From JALYUM01 sp036688685 (GTDB lineage Bacteria > Pseudomonadota > Gammaproteobacteria > Burkholderiales > Burkholderiaceae_D): DNA of 64,000 nt. The DNA lies in NCBI RefSeq assembly GCF_036688685.1, contig NZ_JAQQPS010000016.1:100763-164762 (forward strand), given 5' to 3'. Shown in pieces: positions 7,752 through 16,400 of this stretch. The notes below the pieces were generated by a model. The model searched no databases. It saw nothing but the letters and a program-made list of their open reading frames with translations, and had not been told where the DNA came from. The translations under genes and the position numbers were made by a program. Position 1 is the stretch's first letter, and the number at the start of each line of letters is the position of its first letter.

Positions 7752-9773
7752 TCAGATGTCGAGCGGGTCCACTTCCAGTGACCACTTGACCCGGCTTTTC
7801 ATGTCGCGCAGGGCGGCCAGCCACACTTTGAGGAAGGCCTGCAACGCCGGGCGCGAAGGCGACTCGAGCAGCAGCTGGGCGCGATCGACGTTGTACACGC
7901 GCGTCATCGTCATCGGGATAGGATCGTTGATGGTGATCCCTTCGTGTTCCATGCAGTCGCGCGCCGCTTCCAGGAACGCAATGGCGTTGGCCAGCAGCGG
8001 CGCCTCCGCGCGCAGCAGCGCCTGGTACATGAACGGCGGCAGCATGGCCTGCTTGCGTTCGGCCAGCAGGCTGCCGGCAAAGCGGTCGTAATCGTGATGC
8101 ATCACTGCCGCGTACAGCGGGTGCGACACGTAGCGCGACTGCACCAGCACTTCGCTGGCGTTACCACCCTCATTGCGCGCAGCCCGCCCAGCCCGACCCG
8201 CCACCTGCATCAGCTGCGCGAACAGGCGCTCGCTGGCGCGGTAGTCCTGCGAGAACAGCGCCGTATCGGGATTCAGAATGCCGACCAGCGTCAGCTTTTT
8301 GAAGTCATGGCCCTTGGCGACCATCTGGGTGCCAATCAGGATATCGACCTCGCCGCGGTGCACCGTATCGAACGCCGCCTGCGCGCTGCCTTTTAAACGC
8401 GTGGAGTCGGCGTCGATGCGCAGGATGCGCGCCTGCGGGAACAGCAGCTGCAAGCCCTCTTCCACGCGCTGGGTGCCGCGCCCGAGCGGCTGCAGGTCGA
8501 CGTTGCCGCAGGTCGGGCAGTGGCGCGGAATGCGCAGCTCCAAACTGCAATGGTGGCAGCGCAGCCGGTGTTCCGGCTTGTGCAGCACCATGAACGAGGT
8601 GCAGCGCGTGCAGTTGCTGATCCAGCCGCAGGCGTCGCAGCTGATCACCGGAGCGTAACCGCGCCGGTTCAAAAACAGCAGCGATTGCTCGCCCCGTTCC
8701 AGGCGCAACTTCAACGCGGCCACCAGCGCGGCGCTGAGGCCGTCCTTGCCGCGATCGCGCTCCATGTCGATCAGACGCACAGTGGGTAGTACAGCGTCGC
8801 GGACGGCGCGTTCGCGCAGCTCGAGCAGGCGATAGCGGCCGGACTGCGCGTGGTGCCAGCTCTCCAGCGACGGCGTGGCCGATCCCAGCACGATCGGGAT
8901 TGCCAATTGGCGCGCGCGCCACACGGCCAGGTCGCGCGCCGAGTAGCGCAGGCCTTCCTGCTGTTTATAGGACGGGTCGTGCTCTTCGTCGATGACGATC
9001 AGCTTCAGGTTCGGCAGCGACGCCAGGATGGCCAGGCGCGTGCCCAGCACGATGCGCGCGCGGCCCTGGTGGGCGGCGATCCAGTGCAGGCCACGCTCGC
9101 CCTCGGACAGGCTGCTGTGCAGGGTCGCCAGCATCACGCCGGGAAAGCGCGTGCGGATATTGCCTTCCAGTTGCGGCGTCAGGTTGATTTCGGGGACCAG
9201 GATCAGGATCTGCGCATCTTGCTCGCGCGCGAGTACCTGCGCGCAGGCCTGCAAATACACCTCGGTCTTGCCGCTGCCGGTCACGCCGTACAGCAGCAGC
9301 GGCGTGAAACCCTGTGCGCCGCCGATGGCGTCGGCAGCGATTTGCTGCGCCGCGTTCAGCGCCGGCATATCGACCGGCGCGCCGTCGTGGGTCTGCTCCA
9401 GCTTGGCCATCTTTTTCAGCGCGCGGTCCAGCGCCACGGTGCCGGCGGCGCGCAGGTTCTTGGGCAGGCCGGGCAGCGCGACTTCCCCCAGCGGGCGCTG
9501 GTAATAGTCCGCCGCAAATGCCGCCAGCGCCAGCCAGCGCGGCGACAGGGGCGCCAGCTGGCTGCGCACGGCCAGCGCATCCTTGAGCTTGTCGAGGGGG
9601 ACGTCGGTATCGTCCTTGACGGCGACGATCAGGCCCATCATGTCGCGGTTGGCAAAGTTCACCAGCGCCAACTGGCCGACCTGCGGCCGCTCTTGCGGCG
9701 CACACGGCCAGCGGTAGTCGAAGCAGCTGTTAAGCGGCGTGTCGAGGGCGAGCTGTAGGATGCAGTGCGTCAA
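7752..9773 (-). CDS. priA: Primosomal protein N' (replication restart helicase PriA)
   Basis: The 3'-5' superfamily 2 helicase that recognises stalled forks and loads the restart primosome. At 673 residues it is slightly shorter than E. coli PriA. Visible parts: N-terminal DNA-binding domain, Walker A Gly-Val-Thr-Gly-Ser-Gly-Lys-Thr near 160, Asp-Glu-Glu-His near 263, then eight cysteines in Cys-x-x-Cys pairs (about 375-425) for two zinc ions, and the Gly-Thr-Gln-Met-Val-Ala-Lys-Gly-His-Asp-Phe motif. The start appears to be TTG at 9773 with AAGG just upstream; no ATG or GTG fits better. The first DnaA-like box begins 20 bp upstream, so control by DnaA is plausible. Confidence 0.95.
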   Translation of the reverse strand: MTHCILQLALDTPLNSCFDYRWPCAPQERPQVGQLALVNFANRDMMGLIVAVKDDTDVPLDKLKDALAVRSQLAPLSPRWLALAAFAADYYQRPLGEVALPGLPKNLRAAGTVALDRALKKMAKLEQTHDGAPVDMPALNAAQQIAADAIGGAQGFTPLLLYGVTGSGKTEVYLQACAQVLAREQDAQILILVPEINLTPQLEGNIRTRFPGVMLATLHSSLSEGERGLHWIAAHQGRARIVLGTRLAILASLPNLKLIVIDEEHDPSYKQQEGLRYSARDLAVWRARQLAIPIVLGSATPSLESWHHAQSGRYRLLELRERAVRDAVLPTVRLIDMERDRGKDGLSAALVAALKLRLERGEQSLLFLNRRGYAPVISCDACGWISNCTRCTSFMVLHKPEHRLRCHHCSLELRIPRHCPTCGNVDLQPLGRGTQRVEEGLQLLFPQARILRIDADSTRLKGSAQAAFDTVHRGEVDILIGTQMVAKGHDFKKLTLVGILNPDTALFSQDYRASERLFAQLMQVAGRAGRAARNEGGNASEVLVQSRYVSHPLYAAVMHHDYDRFAGSLLAERKQAMLPPFMYQALLRAEAPLLANAIAFLEAARDCMEHEGITINDPIPMTMTRVYNVDRAQLLLESPSRPALQAFLKVWLAALRDMKSRVKWSLEVDPLDI

Positions 9774-9877
9774 AAGAACCTTGCGAAATAGCTGTGGACA
9801 ACTTTGTGGACAAGGAAGGGCTTGACCTGTTTTAAGGTTTACGTTAGGTCAAGCATTTCACCGATAAAGCAAGTTTC

Positions 9878-9893
9878 AAGAAATAAATTTCTT
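9878..9893. repeat. AT-rich palindrome in the DnaA-box region
   Basis: The arms AAGAAAT and ATTTCTT are separated by AA, giving a perfect 7-bp inverted repeat in an AT-rich stretch between the first tandem DnaA-like pair and the single boxes. It could be part of an easily unwound element or a protein-binding site. Confidence 0.6.
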
Positions 9894-9897
9894 TGTA

Positions 9898-9910
9898 AAT
9901 CAATGACTTG
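9898..9910 (+). promoter_or_regulatory. IHF consensus site 1
   Basis: The 13 bases match the E. coli IHF consensus WATCAANNNNTTR at every specified position. It sits between the first tandem DnaA-like pair and the box at 9921. IHF bends DNA in oriC and many promoters, so the position suits either role. Confidence 0.5.
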
Positions 9911-10169
9911 GAAATTAAGCTTACCCACAGCTCGCAAAAACCTGCCAAGCACAACTTTGTGCATAACTGCAGATTTTGCCGAGTCAATGTCCGTTGTCAA
10001 AGGTGTCTCAGCGCGCTGCGGATGTCACGATTAGAAGTAAACCCCGGAAAATCAAGGACTTCTGCTTTTATCCACACAGCCTGTGTATAACTTTGTGAAC
10101 AAAGTCTGGAGAAAGGAACATTGTGACAGAACAATGACACAAATAGCTGGGGCGGGTTACTTCCGGTTG

Positions 10170-10187
10170 TTTAATTATTCAATTAAA
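10170..10187. repeat. AT-rich inverted repeat, candidate unwinding element
   Basis: The arms TTTAATT and AATTAAA surround ATTC. The surrounding 10165-10215 stretch is the most AT-rich part of the segment, and it lies between the strong box group at 10068-10102 and the last box at 10256. This is where a DNA unwinding element would be expected if the locus is an origin. Confidence 0.5.
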
Positions 10188-10198
10188 TCAACAGCTTA
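10186..10198 (+). promoter_or_regulatory. IHF consensus site 2
   Basis: A second exact match to WATCAANNNNTTR, overlapping the right end of the AT-rich inverted repeat at 10170-10187 and about 85 bp from the three-box group. It is in the same orientation as the site at 9898. Confidence 0.5.
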
Positions 10199-10330
10199 CA
10201 ATTTTAACTTCATCCAGAACATTTCCACAGGCCGAAAAGTTACCTTCTGGTAATTTGTGCATAACTGTGGTTTTGGTGCGTTGCGAGATATGGCAGAGTC
10301 AGGATGGCGCGGACTGCCAACACAGGCAAA

Positions 10331-10360
10331 ACCGTCATACCGGCGCAAGCCGGTACCCAT
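10331..10360. repeat. Single REP-like palindrome after hemE
   Basis: Stem TACCGGC, loop GCAA, closing arm GCCGGTA (10338-10355), with the same GTCA start and CCCAT end as the unit at 6143. On the minus strand the hairpin lies just downstream of the hemE stop and is followed by TGACGGTTTTG, so it may terminate hemE transcription and separate it from the DnaA-box region. Confidence 0.8.
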
Positions 10361-10383
10361 ATTTATAAGCAGAAAGCTGATGC

Positions 10384-11466
10384 TTAAGCGGAACGTTGGC
10401 CCCGGCTAAAGCTGTGCACCGCCTCCACCATCGCCGTCACCGACTCCACCGGCGTGAACTGCGAAATCCCGTGCCCCAGGTTGAACACGTGTCCGTGCCC
10501 GTCGCCCGGCGTGCCGTACGACGTCAACGATCGCTCGACTTCCGCACGGATCTGCTCGGGATCGGCAAACAGAATGGCCGGATCCAGATTCCCCTGCAAC
10601 GCCACCCGGTCGCCGACCAGGGCGCGCGCGCGCCCCAGGTTGACAGTCCAGTCCAGCCCCACCGCATCGGCGCCGCTGTCGGCGATTTCATCGAGCCACA
10701 GGCCGCCGCCCTTGGTGAACACGACGGCGGGAATGCGCACGCCATCCTTTTCGCGCTTGAGCTGGGACAGCACCAGCTTCATGTAATCGAGCGAGAAGCT
10801 CTGGTAGGCGCCGTCAGCCAGTGCGCCGCCCCATGAATCGAAGATCATGACAGCCTGCGCGCCGGCATCGATCTGGGCGTTCAGGTACTGGGCCACGGCG
10901 GTCGCGTTGATGGTCAAAATGCGGTGCATCAGGTCGGGCCGGCCGTACAGCATCTTTTTGATGGTGTGGAATTCGCGCGATCCTTGTCCCTCGACCATAT
11001 AACAGGCCAGCGTCCACGGGCTGCCCGAAAAGCCGATCAGCGGCACGCGGCCATTGAGGGCGGTGCGGATCTGGGTCACTGCCTTGAAAACGTAGTCGAG
11101 CGACGCCATGTCTGGCACTTGCAGCGCCATCACATCGGCTTCGGTGCGCAGCGGACGCTCGAACTTCGGCCCTTCTCCTTCGACGAAATACAGGCCCAGG
11201 CCCATCGCATCGGGCACGGTCAAAATGTCGGAGAACAGGATCGAGGCGTCCAGCGCATAGCGGTCGAGCGGCTGGAGCGTCACTTCGGTGGCGTAGTCGG
11301 GGTTCTTCGCCAGTCCCAGAAACGAGCCGGCGCGGGTGCGCGTGGCGCGGTATTCCGGCAGGTAGCGGCCGGCCTGGCGCATCAGCCAGACCGGGGTGTA
11401 ATCGGTCGGCTGGCGCAGCAGGGCGCGCAGGAATGTATCGTTCTGCAGCGGGGCGAATTGGGACAT
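10384..11466 (-). CDS. hemE: Uroporphyrinogen decarboxylase
   Basis: Converts uroporphyrinogen III to coproporphyrinogen III in haem biosynthesis, in the cytoplasm. At 360 residues it has normal length. The N-terminal signature Pro-Val-Trp-Leu-Met-Arg-Gln-Ala-Gly-Arg-Tyr with the substrate-binding arginines (about 25-36) is present, followed by the Phe-Ser-Asp-Ile-Leu segment with its conserved Asp, the Gly-Phe-Ser-Gly-Ser-Pro-Trp-Thr-Leu motif near 143-151, and the C-terminal Asn-Leu-Gly-His-Gly-Ile. ATG 11466 has no clear Shine-Dalgarno. It diverges from the S9 peptidase gene with only about 90 bp between start codons, so their promoters are close or overlapping. Confidence 0.97.
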   Translation of the reverse strand: MSQFAPLQNDTFLRALLRQPTDYTPVWLMRQAGRYLPEYRATRTRAGSFLGLAKNPDYATEVTLQPLDRYALDASILFSDILTVPDAMGLGLYFVEGEGPKFERPLRTEADVMALQVPDMASLDYVFKAVTQIRTALNGRVPLIGFSGSPWTLACYMVEGQGSREFHTIKKMLYGRPDLMHRILTINATAVAQYLNAQIDAGAQAVMIFDSWGGALADGAYQSFSLDYMKLVLSQLKREKDGVRIPAVVFTKGGGLWLDEIADSGADAVGLDWTVNLGRARALVGDRVALQGNLDPAILFADPEQIRAEVERSLTSYGTPGDGHGHVFNLGHGISQFTPVESVTAMVEAVHSFSRGQRSA

Positions 11467-11520
11467 GGCGGCTCGTGTGGCGTCGAAAAGCCGCTATTAT
11501 CGCATCCTCCGCTGCACCCT

Positions 11521-11526
11521 TATAAT
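11521..11526 (+). promoter_or_regulatory. Candidate -10 element for the S9 peptidase operon
   Basis: A perfect TATAAT hexamer 29 bp before the ATG at 11555 in the short hemE/peptidase divergent gap. No convincing -35 hexamer stands 16-18 bp upstream. If used, transcription would start near 11533, which favours the ATG at 11555 over the one at 11525. Confidence 0.45.
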
Positions 11527-11554
11527 GCCCCACCCCCAACCGAACGGACAAGCC

Positions 11555-13483
11555 ATGACCAAGCAGATTGCAGCCGCCGGCAGCTGGATTTCCCCGATCG
11601 ACGCAGCGACAGTCGCCGCGGGCGCTGCGCCCATCGCGCAAGCGGTGCCCGATGGCGACGACCTGTACTGGCTGGCCGGACGCGCCAGCGAGAACGGGCG
11701 CACCACGCTGCTGCGTTTGCGCGGCGATGATCTGCATGAAGTCACCCCGGCTCCGTTCAATGTCCGCAGCCGCGTCCATGAATACGGCGGCGGGGCCTAT
11801 CTCGCCTCCGGCGGCGCGGTCTGGTTCTCGAATTTTGCAGACAATCGTATTTACACGGCCGCCGGCGATGCCGCGCCACTGCCAATGTCGCAGGAAAACC
11901 AGCAGCACCGCTTTGCCGACTTCGTGCTCGACGAAAGCAAACGGCGTTTGATTGCCGTGCGCGAACAGCACATCGAAGGCGAGACCTATCCGGTCAACAC
12001 GATTTGCGCCGTCGGTTTCGACGGCGTCGAGACGGTGCTAGTCGACGACAACGATTTTTATGCCGCGCCGCGCGTCTCGCCCGATGGTCGCCAGCTGGCC
12101 TGGATGTGCTGGGACAACCCGCGCATGCCGTGGCAGGGCACGGAACTGTGGCTGGCCGAGATCGACGTCGACGGCACCTTGATCAACGGCCGCCTGATCG
12201 CCGGCAGTGCCGACGAAGCCATCTGCCAGCCCGAGTGGTCACCATCGGGCCTGCTGCACTTCGTGTCGGACCGCAGCGGCTGGTGGAATTTGTATGCGTT
12301 CGACGACGGCGTGGTGACGGCCCTGTGTCCGTTCGAGGCGGAATTCGCAGCGCCGCACTGGAGCTTCGGCGGGGCCATGTACGGCTTTCGCGCCAACGGC
12401 GACATTGTCTGTACTTATATACAGAACGCGATCAGCAAGCTGGCTGTCCTGCCGGCCGGCACGCACGGGCTGCAAACCATCGATACGCCGTACCAGGAAA
12501 TGCGCGACCTGCGTGTACAAGGCGATAGCGTCACGCTGCTCGGTGGCGCGCCCACCATCGCTGTCGAACTGGTCCGCCTCGACATCGCGACCGGCACGCG
12601 CACCGTGCTGGCCAAATCGATCGCAACCCTGCCGGACGCCGCCTACCTGTCGGTCGCACAGGCCGTCAGCTACCCGAGCGCCAACGGCCGCAGTGCGCAC
12701 GCGTTTTATTATCCACCGGCGAACCCGGATTTTGCGCCGCTGGCAGGCGAGCTGCCACCGCTGATGGTCATCGGCCACGGCGGCCCGACCAGCATGGCCA
12801 CCAGTACCTTGAAGCTGGCCACCCAGTTCTGGACCAGCCGCGGCATCGCCGTGCTGGACGTGAACTACGGCGGCAGCAGCGGTTTCGGTCGCGCCTATCG
12901 CGATGCCTTGCAAGGCCAGTGGGGGGTGGTCGACGTCGACGACTGCGTGGCCGGCGCCGAATACCTGGTCGCGCAGGGGCTGGTCAATCCCGACCGCCTG
13001 GTCATCCGCGGTGGCAGCGCCGGCGGCTACACGGTGCTGTCCGCCCTCGCCTTCCACGACGTCTTCAAGGCGGGCGCCAGTTATTACGGCGTGTCCGACC
13101 TGGCAGGCCTCGATGCCGACTCCCATAAATTCGAAGCGCGCTACACCGATTACCTGATTGCGCCGCAACCGCAGGCGCAGGCGCTGTATCTGGAACGCTC
13201 GCCAATTCACCACGCCGACAAGCTCAAGAGCCCGATGATCTTCTTCCAGGGCCTGGACGACAAGGTGGTGCCGCCGCCGCAATCGGAAGTGATGGTCGAC
13301 GCGCTCCGTAAAGCCGGCGTGCCGGTGGCGTACATGACGCTCGAAGGCGAAGGCCATGGCTTCCGCAAGGCGGACAGCATCGTCCGCACGCTGGAAGCGG
13401 AGCTGTATTTTTACCTGACCGTGTTCGGCATCACGCCCCCAGCGGGCCTGCCGGCGGTCAATATCGAAAACAGGACAACATGA
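11555..13483 (+). CDS. S9 family prolyl oligopeptidase-type serine peptidase
   Basis: A 642-residue enzyme with an N-terminal beta-propeller-like region (to about 390) and a C-terminal alpha/beta hydrolase domain. The catalytic serine lies in Gly-Gly-Ser-Ala-Gly-Gly near 488, the Asp in Gly-Leu-Asp-Asp-Lys-Val-Val near 567, and the His in Gly-Glu-Gly-His-Gly-Phe near 600. His-Gly-Gly-Pro near 410 forms the oxyanion region. This matches the acylaminoacyl-peptidase/dipeptidyl-peptidase branch of S9. No signal peptide is seen, so it is probably cytoplasmic. The stop overlaps the start of the SNF2-type gene by 4 bp, indicating translational coupling. Confidence 0.9.
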   Translation: MTKQIAAAGSWISPIDAATVAAGAAPIAQAVPDGDDLYWLAGRASENGRTTLLRLRGDDLHEVTPAPFNVRSRVHEYGGGAYLASGGAVWFSNFADNRIYTAAGDAAPLPMSQENQQHRFADFVLDESKRRLIAVREQHIEGETYPVNTICAVGFDGVETVLVDDNDFYAAPRVSPDGRQLAWMCWDNPRMPWQGTELWLAEIDVDGTLINGRLIAGSADEAICQPEWSPSGLLHFVSDRSGWWNLYAFDDGVVTALCPFEAEFAAPHWSFGGAMYGFRANGDIVCTYIQNAISKLAVLPAGTHGLQTIDTPYQEMRDLRVQGDSVTLLGGAPTIAVELVRLDIATGTRTVLAKSIATLPDAAYLSVAQAVSYPSANGRSAHAFYYPPANPDFAPLAGELPPLMVIGHGGPTSMATSTLKLATQFWTSRGIAVLDVNYGGSSGFGRAYRDALQGQWGVVDVDDCVAGAEYLVAQGLVNPDRLVIRGGSAGGYTVLSALAFHDVFKAGASYYGVSDLAGLDADSHKFEARYTDYLIAPQPQAQALYLERSPIHHADKLKSPMIFFQGLDDKVVPPPQSEVMVDALRKAGVPVAYMTLEGEGHGFRKADSIVRTLEAELYFYLTVFGITPPAGLPAVNIENRTT

Positions 13484-16400
13484 TTCAGTCGGTCGTCGAT
13501 ACGCTGTTCAACGCCAGCACTACCCTGCAAAAACAGATTCTCGCCCTGCTGGCCATTGCCGGCGAACCGGTTGGCCGCAAGCGCATCGGAGAATATCTGA
13601 CGCCGCTGTTCGAAGGGACCGCGTCAGCCCTGTCGTTCGAGATCGACCAACTGCGCGACCGCGGCCTGATCACCGAATCGGTCGGGCGCGGCTTCACCAT
13701 CGTACCGGGCGTGGCCTGGCCGGCGCTCGACGCCGTCCTGCGCAACCACAGCTTCGGCGATGTGCGTGACCTGTACCTGGCCGCCATGCCGATGCGCACC
13801 ACCTGGCAGGGCAGCGTGAGCCTGCGCAGCTACCGCCATGGCCTGGCCCTGCTGCGCCTGGCCCTGTTCGACGGCGAAGGCCCGAAAGCGGTGGCCAATT
13901 TGCTGGCCGCCTGCCTGGCCTGCCACGAGTCGGCGTATCTGCACCCGCTGGTCGAAATCTTCGGGCGGCCGTTCGTGCCCGACATGATCGAACACATCAA
14001 CCCGGCCCTGCGCGCGGACATCATGGCCGTGCTGTTGAACCAGGCGCAGCGCGACCCGCTCACCGCGCCGGCCATGCGCGACTATGCCCTCGACCTGACG
14101 TCGACAACCGGCGGCTCGGTCAATCTGCGCTCCGCTGTCACCGCACACCTGATCCTGTGCGGCCGCCTCGATGAAGCCACGCGCGTCATGGTCGACCTGG
14201 ACAGCTCGACGACGCTGTACCACGCAGCCACGATCATGCTGCTGCGTGACGACAGCGAGAAAGCGCTGGCTGGCTTTGAACTGGCCCTGAAAACGCTGCG
14301 CAAGGAAACCGGCAAGAGAAAAGCCATTTTTGAGGGCTTCGGCGGCTATCTGTATGTAACGGCCTTGCTCAGGAGCGGTGATCCGAAACATGACAAGCTG
14401 GCCGAGGCTTACCTCGACAGCGCCACGCGCGCCGTGCAAAGCCACGACACCGCCGTCTACCAGCAGCTGTCGATGCTGCGCCAGATCCGCGCTGGCACGG
14501 TCGACACCGACGTGCTCCGGTCACGCAATTGGGAGGTCGCACTACAACCCGTCACCTTTCGCGCGCTGATGTACTGGTGGCTGGGTGTCGAACAGCTCGA
14601 TGAACACCGCATGCGCCTGGAAGAAGCGCTGGACCAGGCCAACGCCGCCGGTTTCACGCTCATCGCCGCGCAGCTAGCCGCCGTCCTCGGGCAACTCGGC
14701 TACGTCAGCCACGAGCGCGACGCCATCACGCTGCGCCAGAACGGCCGCCTGTCCGACATGAGCATCTGGTTCGCGCGCGAAGAACCGTGGCAGCGCCAGT
14801 TGAATGCCCTGATCAACCTGCAACCGGCCGTGAATGTCGAAACGGTCAAGGAATCGCGCCTGGTGTGGCTGTTGCGCTACCAGGACGAGATGGGCGTGCA
14901 GCACATCGAACCGCGCGAACAGAAGCGCGATGCCCAGGGCGGCTGGAGCCGCGGCCGCGCCGTCGGCCTGAAACGCCTGTCCGAGGAAGCGGCCGAGCTG
15001 GATTTCCTGACTTCCCAGGACCTGCAGGTGGCCAGCACCATCGCCGGCTACAAGTATTATGGCAACAGCGCGGTGCGCTATGAGTTCGACACCGGTAAAG
15101 CCATCGCGGCGCTGATCGGCCACCCGCTGCTGTTCTGGTTCGACACCCCCGGCACCCGCATCGAGCTGTTGCCGGGCGAGCCGGAGCTGCTGGTGAAAGC
15201 GGCCGGCGGCAAGGTCACCATCACCATGCGTCCATCGCTCACCAGCGACGAACGCCTGGACAGCATCGTCTCGCGCGAAACACCCACGCGCTTGCGCGTC
15301 GTGAAAATCAAGGACGAGCACCGCCGCATCGCCGCCATCGTCGGGGAAGGCCTGGTCGTGCCGCTGCAGGCCGAGCGCCAGGTGCTGCAGGCCATCGGCG
15401 CCATCTCCGCGTCGATCACCGTGCAGTCGGACATCGGCGGCAGCGCGGCCGATATCGAGCAGGTGACGGCAGACCCGCGCATGCACGTGCACCTGCTGCC
15501 GTATCAGCAGGGCCTGAAAATGCAGATTTTGGTGCGGCCGCTGCCCGGCGCCGGCGCCTACTATCCGCCTGGCGACGGCGGCGAGAGCGTGATCGCCGAC
15601 GTGAGCGGCGTGCGCACGGAAGCGAAGCGTGACCTGAATGGCGAGCGCGAGGCCGAACGTGAACTGATTGGCGCCTGCCACGGCCTCGACCACGCCGAAC
15701 CCGAACACGGCGAATGGCTGCTGGGCCAACCGATCGCATGCCTGGAACTGCTGGCCGAACTGCAGGAACTCGACCCGACCAAAGTGGTGGTGGCGTGGCC
15801 GGAAGGCGAGTCGTTCCGCGTCATCAAAAAGGTGGAGACGAAAGCGGTCAAACTGTCGATCAAGCGCGACAAGGACTGGTTCGCGGCCAGCGGCGAAGTG
15901 GAGGTCGACGAGAACAAGGTGATGGACTTGCGCACCCTGCTCGAGAGCCTGCGCGCCGGAGAAGGCCGCTTCGTCGCGCTGGGGAACAACCAGTTCATGG
16001 CGCTGTCGCATGAACTGCACCGCCGCCTGATGGAGCTGTCCTCGTTCAGTGACCCCACCGGTGACGGGGTGAAAGTCAATCCACTGGCCAGCTTCGCGCT
16101 GGAAGAGCTGGCGCAGGATGCGGGCGGTGTGCAGTCCGATAAAGCGTGGAAGGATCACCTGGCGCGCCTGGCATCGACCAGCGATTACGTGCCGCAGCTG
16201 CCATCCACACTGCAAGCCGAACTGCGCGATTATCAGTTAGAGGGCTTCAGCTGGCTGGCACGCCTGGCCCACTGGGGTGTCGGCGCCTGCCTGGCCGACG
16301 ACATGGGCCTCGGAAAAACCCTGCAGGCGCTGGCTTTGCTGCTGCTGCGCGCCCCGCAAGGACCGGCGCTGGTGGTGGCGCCTACGTCGGTCTGCATGAA

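Larger units (their letters stand above)
9793..10264. other. DnaA-box cluster: candidate replication origin or DnaA regulatory region
   Basis: The 610 bp between priA and hemE hold no gene but contain four exact matches to the DnaA box TTATNCACA: 9958-9966 (as TGTGCATAA), 10068-10076 (TTATCCACA), 10082-10090 (TGTGTATAA) and 10256-10264 (TGTGCATAA). One-mismatch boxes lie at 9793-9801 and 9805-9813 (TGTGGACAA), 9921-9929 (TTACCCACA) and 10094-10102 (TGTGAACAA). Two pairs are tandem with the same 12-bp pitch (9793/9805 and 10082/10094). Between the groups are AT-rich palindromes and two IHF consensus matches. This is the composition of a bacterial oriC. A DnaA-controlled priA promoter or a titration site are alternatives. 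dnaA itself is not in the window. Confidence 0.65.

Noticed and set aside
10814..11971. A 385-codon minus-strand frame across the hemE start
   Set aside because: It overlaps hemE in another frame and is antisense to the peptidase start; the product is Arg-rich and unconserved.
14674..16215. A 513-codon minus-strand open frame
   Set aside because: Antisense to the large SNF2 gene, His/Gln/Arg-rich product, no ribosome site; a shadow frame.
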